Positions 22,352 to 26,743 of a stretch of 26,743 bases of DNA are shown piece by piece. Each line of letters starts with the position of its first letter. Positions within the stretch are counted from its first letter, which is position 1. The DNA comes from Prevotella sp. UBA2755 (GTDB lineage Bacteria > Bacteroidota > Bacteroidia > Bacteroidales > Bacteroidaceae), in the NCBI GenBank assembly GCA_002353225.1, contig DEJF01000057.1, positions 3,848 to 30,590 on the forward strand. Direction: 5' to 3'. A model generated the notes under the pieces. The model saw only the letters and a program-made list of their open reading frames with translations. It was not told the origin of the DNA and searched no databases. A program made the position numbers and the translations under genes.

Positions 22352-23418
22352 AACTTGATGCCCCTGACGGCATGTCTGTTGAGGAAGATGTAAGTGGTAT
22401 TCAGCGCTATATAGTTCTTTCGCATATACCACACCCCCTTATGGTCCCCATAGTCACCCCATGAGTTTTTCACCTTATAATACTCCCTGCCCTGCTGGTC
22501 CACCGCCTTACCATAGATCAGCATCACATGGTCGTAGGTAGCCTCCCAGTTGTCGAAGCGCTGTTGCCGCATCTCCTGCGTGGGTATCGTATCCTCTTGC
22601 GCAAGTCCTTTACGGTCGAAGCCGTTACCACTCACGTCACCGCCCCAGCATACGGTATAGCCAGCGTCCAGAGCCTCATCGATGACACGCATCATCTCGC
22701 TCAGCGGCACATTATAACTCTGTCGGGGACGCCACTTATAGGGAGCCTCGATGATAAACCATGTACTGAAAGGATGATGTGTGAAACTGGTGATACTCAC
22801 ATAGTCATCCCAGTCGAGTTGTAAAGTAGCGGCAAAGGACTGTGGGGTGTACTCCTTTCCCTCATAGACGAAACGCTCGGCACACTTTCCCAGATAAGCG
22901 TCAAGGATAGCCTGATAGCCTACGAGCCATTGCGGAGAGAGTTTCTTCGCCTTACTCTTTGCCACTGCCTCCACATAGGGAGTCAGCAGACTGAAGAACT
23001 CGTTGAAGTTGGCAAGTGAGTCACCCACCAAAGAACCTGGTGCCGGCATGGCATCCTCAGGGCAGACACCATGAGTCCGCAAGACACTGAGCACATCGTC
23101 AGCAGACCCTCCCTCAGAGAAACGACTGTCACCGTGCATCCGCACATAGTAAATCGCCTCGTCCACATAGTTTTTGTTAGCCACGAACATCTCACAGAGG
23201 TCAAACGTCTTCCCCGTCGTCCTCAGTGCTTCCGCCTCGAAGAAACCCAGCGTGGCATAGTCCCAGCACGTACCACTACGGTTCTGATCCTTCACGGGAG
23301 TGATGGGAACCTCCTTCACGGTGGTAAACTCCAGTTTTCCCTCTGTCTCCTTCTCCTGTGCCATTGCCGGACATGCCATCAGCAGTCCTGCCAGCATTCC
23401 AATCGTTTCTTTTCTCAT
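22348..23418 (-). CDS. Secreted papain-like C1B cysteine peptidase (PepC / bleomycin-hydrolase type)
   Basis: This 356-residue protein carries a signal peptide (MRKETIGMLAGLLMACPAMA, cleavage probably after AMA at about 20). The papain catalytic set is complete: Gln45 and Cys51 in DQNRSGTCWDYAT, His297 in YDHVMLIYG and Asn318 in VKNSWGD. An insert of about 140 residues between Cys and His is typical of the C1B (bleomycin hydrolase/aminopeptidase C) group, but those are cytosolic in most bacteria while this one is exported. It may act in peptide or mucin/protein nutrition in the periplasm or outside the cell. ATG at 23418 is chosen because the in-frame TTG at 23430 lies in the -7 box TATCTTTG; the mRNA is then nearly leaderless. 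It converges on purM. Confidence 0.9.
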   Translation of the reverse strand: MRKETIGMLAGLLMACPAMAQEKETEGKLEFTTVKEVPITPVKDQNRSGTCWDYATLGFFEAEALRTTGKTFDLCEMFVANKNYVDEAIYYVRMHGDSRFSEGGSADDVLSVLRTHGVCPEDAMPAPGSLVGDSLANFNEFFSLLTPYVEAVAKSKAKKLSPQWLVGYQAILDAYLGKCAERFVYEGKEYTPQSFAATLQLDWDDYVSITSFTHHPFSTWFIIEAPYKWRPRQSYNVPLSEMMRVIDEALDAGYTVCWGGDVSGNGFDRKGLAQEDTIPTQEMRQQRFDNWEATYDHVMLIYGKAVDQQGREYYKVKNSWGDYGDHKGVWYMRKNYIALNTTYIFLNRHAVRGIKF

Positions 23419-23427
23419 AAACACATG

Positions 23428-23459
23428 CAAAGATACAACTAATTGTGCTAACCACCAAA
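23428..23459 (-). promoter_or_regulatory. Promoter of the C1B peptidase gene
   Basis: On the reverse strand, TTTG (23459-23456), 20 nt, TATCTTTG (23435-23428). The ATG is nine bases past the -7 box. Confidence 0.75.
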
Positions 23460-23460
23460 C

Positions 23461-23494
23461 AACGACTGGCAGAATCGTTGCTCCGCCAGTCGTT
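23461..23494 (-). terminator. Hairpin after the BspA-like gene, probable terminator
   Basis: AACGACTGGC (23461-23470) and GCCAGTCGTT (23485-23494) form a perfect 10-bp stem with a 14-nt loop. On the reverse strand the tail TTGTTTGG is only moderately T-rich. It lies 20 nt past the BspA-like stop and touches the peptidase promoter. The core resembles the hairpin at 1872-1901. Confidence 0.6.
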
Positions 23495-23514
23495 ATTATG
23501 AAACGTCTTGAGGA

Positions 23515-26500
23515 CTAATCGTCCTCCTCGTCCCCCAACAACTCACGGGCGGCAACGGGGTCTGACAGGATGATGTTCACCACACTGACGATATCCGTGA
23601 CGTTCACCACACCGTCACCATTCACATCGGCTGCTATCGGGTCGAACTTAGCGGAGGGATGACCTAAGATGGAGTTTACCATCTCCACGATGTCCGTCAC
23701 ATTCACCACACCGTCACCATTGGCATCGCCGGGTATCAGACGCCCCTCGCCAGTCTCAAGAGTCCTGATCACACCATAGTAGGTCTCTCCCTCCGAGGTC
23801 GTCGCAAAGGCGACATAGTCATAACTGCTTGTGTTGTCAAGACTCGTCAGACTTGCCTCCATCACAGTACCCTTTGCCTCTGTCGTCTTCGCATTGCTTG
23901 GTATATCTGAGACGGATGGGACATCACTCGTTTTCTTCCAATACTTGAAGCCTTGGCTGGTGATATTGTCCGTTCCTCTCTGTACATAACCCTTCACACT
24001 GGCGGTATTACCATCCACGCTGACAGTGGAATAGGTATGTACCGTAGGCTCATAGTCACCTACGTTCATCGGGTCGATTCCCATCCATTCACCATAATAT
24101 TTTTTGCCAGCCTCCGACTCATAATATGGACGGCACTTCCACAAGGTGTTATCCGCAAAATTGAGATTGCGGATGAATCCTTCCAGTGTTCCCTCGTAGA
24201 AATATGCCTTGCCGGTGTTTGACGCAAAGTCAGAACCCCAGTCCATGCGCCGCCACTCAAAACCCACCTTTGCCTCTTCGTCGTCAAGGTTCGATTCTGC
24301 GGAGACGACGACATTGCCTGCGGAGATCACCTTAGGACTCTGAGTGGTGAGGGTAACGAAATCGGTCGTCACGTCGGCGGCACCAGTATAAGTGTAGGTG
24401 TCCTGCCCGTTGTCACCGTATGCCACGTCAATTTCGTAGTTCACCGTATAAGTGGTGCCTGGCTCCAACTTTGTCACCTTGATGCTGTTTCCGTCTTCTG
24501 TCGTACCGTTCAGTATCATGCGTTGTCCTGTCACCTGAGCATCGCCCTTTATGAAAGAGCCTGTGGCGGTAATGGCAGTGGCGGACTGCGAGTATGTCAC
24601 AAAGGGTGATATGGCACTTGTCGTATATTCGTCACCTGTGGAGAAACTGATTTCCCCTAACGATGCTTTCAGACAGGGCAAGGGCTGCTCTGGTCGCAAA
24701 CCGGTCAATGTGAAGTCTGTACTTGTTATTTCTTGGTCTCCGTATGTGAACGTGTAGTCCTCATAGTTGATGTTGTTGAGTTGCACCGTCGCAGTCGTCT
24801 GGGTAACGTCACTGACAGTGACAGATGGACGATACAGGATGTCTGTCGTACCTGTCTCCATAGGATCTAAGCCGGCATTCCAAAGATGAAGTAAACCATA
24901 GGTTCCACGGTTCACATAGTAATTGCATGCAGGAAGTGCATTGCTTCCGATGGTTTGTATGTTGTCTCCGAATGTGATGCTGTTAAGGTCGGCACAATTG
25001 TTGAACGCATAGTCACCGATAGACTGCACCTCATCACCTAATATGTAGTCTTTTACCTGTGCTCCGAAAATACTGGCTATATCGGACTTTTCCGTATAGG
25101 TTGCCGAAACAATGTCGTTGCTGTTAAGGATAACCTGGGTCAGATTGGTACAACTCGAAAACGCATACCTGCCGATACTTGTCACACCACTACCGATGGT
25201 GATGGAGGTCAATCCACTGCAACTACTGAACGCACTTTCGCCAATACTCGTCACGCCGTCAGGAATGGTGATGGTGGCCAGATTATCACAGTCATAGAAC
25301 GCACTGTTATAGATACTCGTTACACTTTCGGGTATAGTGATGGAAGTCAGACCACTTGAACTAAAAGCACGTTCACCGATAGTAGTCAAACCTTCGGGAA
25401 GGATGATGGAAGTCAGACTTTTACACCTGTAAAATGCCTCTGTCCCGATATAGGTCACTGTGCTCGGAATGGTGACAGAGGTCAGATCGCTGCAGTAATC
25501 AAATGCATTAGCACCTATAGAGGTCACACCTTCACCTAAGATATATTCTGTTACCTGGTTTCCAAAGTAAGACCTTAATTTATTTAATTGACCGACTATG
25601 GTACTATTAATGGTTACTTGTTTCAAATCAGAACAACAATAGAATGCGTCTTCACCAATGGTAAATACATATTTCGGAATAGTTACAGAGGTCAGATTGC
25701 AGTATGTGAAAGCCTTGGTGGCAATTGATGTCACACCATCACCGAGCGTAACGGAGGTCAGATTAGAACACCAGTCAAACGCTTTTTCTCCAATAGAAGC
25801 ATTGGGAATGGTGACAGAGGTCAGACCTTTGCAGTCTTTGAAAGCATAAGCACCAATTTTCGTCACATTTGCAGGAATATCCATGGAGGTAAGACCTGTA
25901 CAGCCTTGGAAGGCAGAGGTTCCGATTTCCGTCACACCCTTACCGATAGTGACAGAAGTCAGATTAGTACAATGAGAAAATGCAGTACTGCCAATGGATT
26001 TCACATCATCACCTAATATATACTCTGTTACTTGGTCTCCAAAGAAAGAATAAACGCTACTGTTTTTTACAATATTGTTACTATTCAGGTTCACTTGCGT
26101 CAGATTAGTACAACCCTTGAAAGTCTCATAACTCATACTATTCCCGTCCAAAGTATTAGGAATAGTGACGGTGGTCAGATTAGTACAGTCCTGAAATGCC
26201 CATGCTTTAAGGCTCGTCACACTATTAGGTATAGTGACGATAGTAAGACCAGTACTTCTAAACGCAGAATAACCGATAGTAGTCACACTTTCAGGAATAA
26301 TAATGAAAGAAAGACCTGTACAACCTTGAAATGAGTGATCACCGATGCTGACCACACTGTTCGGAATAACAACCCAAGTCAAGTTGCTACACTCATAGAA
26401 CGCATCTTCTCCAATACTCGTCACGCTATAGGTAATCCCATCGTAATATACAGACTCAGGGATATTAACATAGCCGGTGTACTCGTTATCATTAGACCAC

Positions 26501-26676
26501 CTATAATCCCCTTGGAAACTGACGGCAACCTCCGTGTCACTTGTCTTTACATAGTAGATGGTGACCCCATCAGAGTTCGCCACCTCAAAGTCATGGGCAA
26601 ATGCCTCTACTCCAATCATGCTCATGAGCATGATGAGTAAAATGGAAATGTTTAAGTGTTGTTTCATATCTATCAT
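23515..26676 (-). CDS. Secreted BspA-like leucine-rich-repeat protein with dockerin-like C-terminus
   Basis: This 1053-residue surface or secreted protein has a signal peptide at about 4-28 (MKQHLNISILLIMLMSMIGVEAFA). About nineteen LRR_5 (BspA/TpLRR) repeats of some 23 residues fill 85-585, each of the form VTSIGxxAFxxCxxLTxVTIPxx. Three longer units contain an extra block FFGxQVTEYILG (about 192-222, 351-380, 512-547). The middle (about 615-975) looks like fibronectin-III/Ig-like beta domains. The C-terminus has two EF-hand-like dockerin motifs, DANGDGVVNVTD (984-995) and DVNGDGVVNVTD (1017-1028), then an acidic tail (GDEEDD). BspA-type proteins bind host matrix proteins, mucin or partner bacteria; a role in adhesion is inferred. 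No cohesin is in the window. ATG 26676 or the in-frame ATG 26667 could be the start. Confidence 0.93.
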   Translation of the reverse strand: MIDMKQHLNISILLIMLMSMIGVEAFAHDFEVANSDGVTIYYVKTSDTEVAVSFQGDYRWSNDNEYTGYVNIPESVYYDGITYSVTSIGEDAFYECSNLTWVVIPNSVVSIGDHSFQGCTGLSFIIIPESVTTIGYSAFRSTGLTIVTIPNSVTSLKAWAFQDCTNLTTVTIPNTLDGNSMSYETFKGCTNLTQVNLNSNNIVKNSSVYSFFGDQVTEYILGDDVKSIGSTAFSHCTNLTSVTIGKGVTEIGTSAFQGCTGLTSMDIPANVTKIGAYAFKDCKGLTSVTIPNASIGEKAFDWCSNLTSVTLGDGVTSIATKAFTYCNLTSVTIPKYVFTIGEDAFYCCSDLKQVTINSTIVGQLNKLRSYFGNQVTEYILGEGVTSIGANAFDYCSDLTSVTIPSTVTYIGTEAFYRCKSLTSIILPEGLTTIGERAFSSSGLTSITIPESVTSIYNSAFYDCDNLATITIPDGVTSIGESAFSSCSGLTSITIGSGVTSIGRYAFSSCTNLTQVILNSNDIVSATYTEKSDIASIFGAQVKDYILGDEVQSIGDYAFNNCADLNSITFGDNIQTIGSNALPACNYYVNRGTYGLLHLWNAGLDPMETGTTDILYRPSVTVSDVTQTTATVQLNNINYEDYTFTYGDQEITSTDFTLTGLRPEQPLPCLKASLGEISFSTGDEYTTSAISPFVTYSQSATAITATGSFIKGDAQVTGQRMILNGTTEDGNSIKVTKLEPGTTYTVNYEIDVAYGDNGQDTYTYTGAADVTTDFVTLTTQSPKVISAGNVVVSAESNLDDEEAKVGFEWRRMDWGSDFASNTGKAYFYEGTLEGFIRNLNFADNTLWKCRPYYESEAGKKYYGEWMGIDPMNVGDYEPTVHTYSTVSVDGNTASVKGYVQRGTDNITSQGFKYWKKTSDVPSVSDIPSNAKTTEAKGTVMEASLTSLDNTSSYDYVAFATTSEGETYYGVIRTLETGEGRLIPGDANGDGVVNVTDIVEMVNSILGHPSAKFDPIAADVNGDGVVNVTDIVSVVNIILSDPVAARELLGDEEDD
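23593..23727 (-). repeat. Duplicated dockerin-like calcium-binding motif
   Basis: Two units 99 nt apart encode D-x-NGDGVVNVTDIV and are nearly identical in DNA (shared ATTCACCACACCGTCACCAT-type core on the plus strand). The Asp/Asn/Asp/Val/Asp spacing fits an EF-hand-like calcium loop. Confidence 0.8.
24922..26424 (-). repeat. LRR_5 repeat array within the BspA-like gene
   Basis: The stretch encodes about nineteen ~23-residue leucine-rich repeats, with three longer super-units that hold the FFGxQV block. DNA similarity between units is clear, for example repeated GTGACAGAGGTCAG on the plus strand. Confidence 0.85.
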
Positions 26677-26695
26677 TTTGTCAGTAATATCATCG

Positions 26696-26727
26696 CAAAG
26701 ATACGAATAAGTGAGTAAAATTCCAAA
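26696..26727 (-). promoter_or_regulatory. Promoter of the BspA-like gene
   Basis: On the reverse strand, TTTG (26727-26724), 20 nt, TATCTTTG (26703-26696), 19 nt before the ATG. The extended -7 region TTATTCGTATCTTTG is identical to that of the DUF5715-type gene. Confidence 0.75.
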
Positions 26728-26743
26728 TTTTATTTGAGAATTT

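Noticed and set aside
23419..23430. TTG start for the C1B peptidase
   Set aside because: The codon is part of the -7 box TATCTTTG, so it would not be in the transcript; the signal peptide is normal from ATG 23418.

Overview
The window looks like a chromosomal segment of a Bacteroidota bacterium, most likely Prevotellaceae (Prevotella/Segatella-like); the taxon is an inference. The main evidence is repeated promoters of the Bacteroidota type (TTTG, 19-20 nt, TAnnTTTG) with little Shine-Dalgarno sequence. Supporting evidence is the gene content: a bifunctional ThrA followed by a phosphoglycerate-mutase-like protein and ThrC, a PhoH-purC-menG-aroE order, a DUF5715-type protein, a secreted C1B peptidase and a BspA-type leucine-rich-repeat protein with a dockerin-like end. 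No tRNA, rRNA, CRISPR array, insertion sequence or integrase was seen.

Layout. 1-1482: 3' part of pyruvate:ferredoxin oxidoreductase (nifJ) with its terminator. 1483-1951: a gene-free stretch holding a nested inverted-repeat element, a second imperfect inverted repeat and a hairpin terminator for the next gene. 1952-2800 (-): an alpha/beta hydrolase. 2934-3101: a 55-residue two-helix membrane protein. 3162-6408: a four-gene cassette (HprK-like kinase, Ser/His signal-peptidase-like protease, PqqD-like protein, ABC exporter) that resembles a peptide modification and export module but has no visible precursor or cyclase. 6533-9865: two tandem paralogous acyl-CoA ligases behind a promoter with two 25-bp imperfect palindromes. 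9997-14993: a threonine operon (thrA, a PGM-like probable homoserine kinase, thrC), compact and partly overlapping. 14990-15718 (-): a DUF5715/M15-like membrane-anchored protein that meets thrC tail to tail with overlapping stop codons.

15811-22302: a likely seven-gene operon (phoH, purC, menG, aroE, a TPM-domain membrane protein, lemA, purM) covering purine, menaquinone and shikimate steps plus a LemA/TPM envelope pair. It ends at a strong bidirectional terminator shared with the convergent C1B peptidase gene. 22348-23418 (-): secreted papain-like peptidase. 23515-26676 (-): 1053-residue secreted BspA-like protein. 

The least explained parts are the kinase/protease/PqqD/ABC cassette, the paired palindromes upstream of the acyl-CoA ligases, a perfect 16-bp palindrome that runs into the TTG start codon of phoH, and the folded repeat element after nifJ. 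Five gene starts were moved inward from the longest open frame, because the longer versions begin in promoter or terminator sequence or because family N-termini fit the shorter form.
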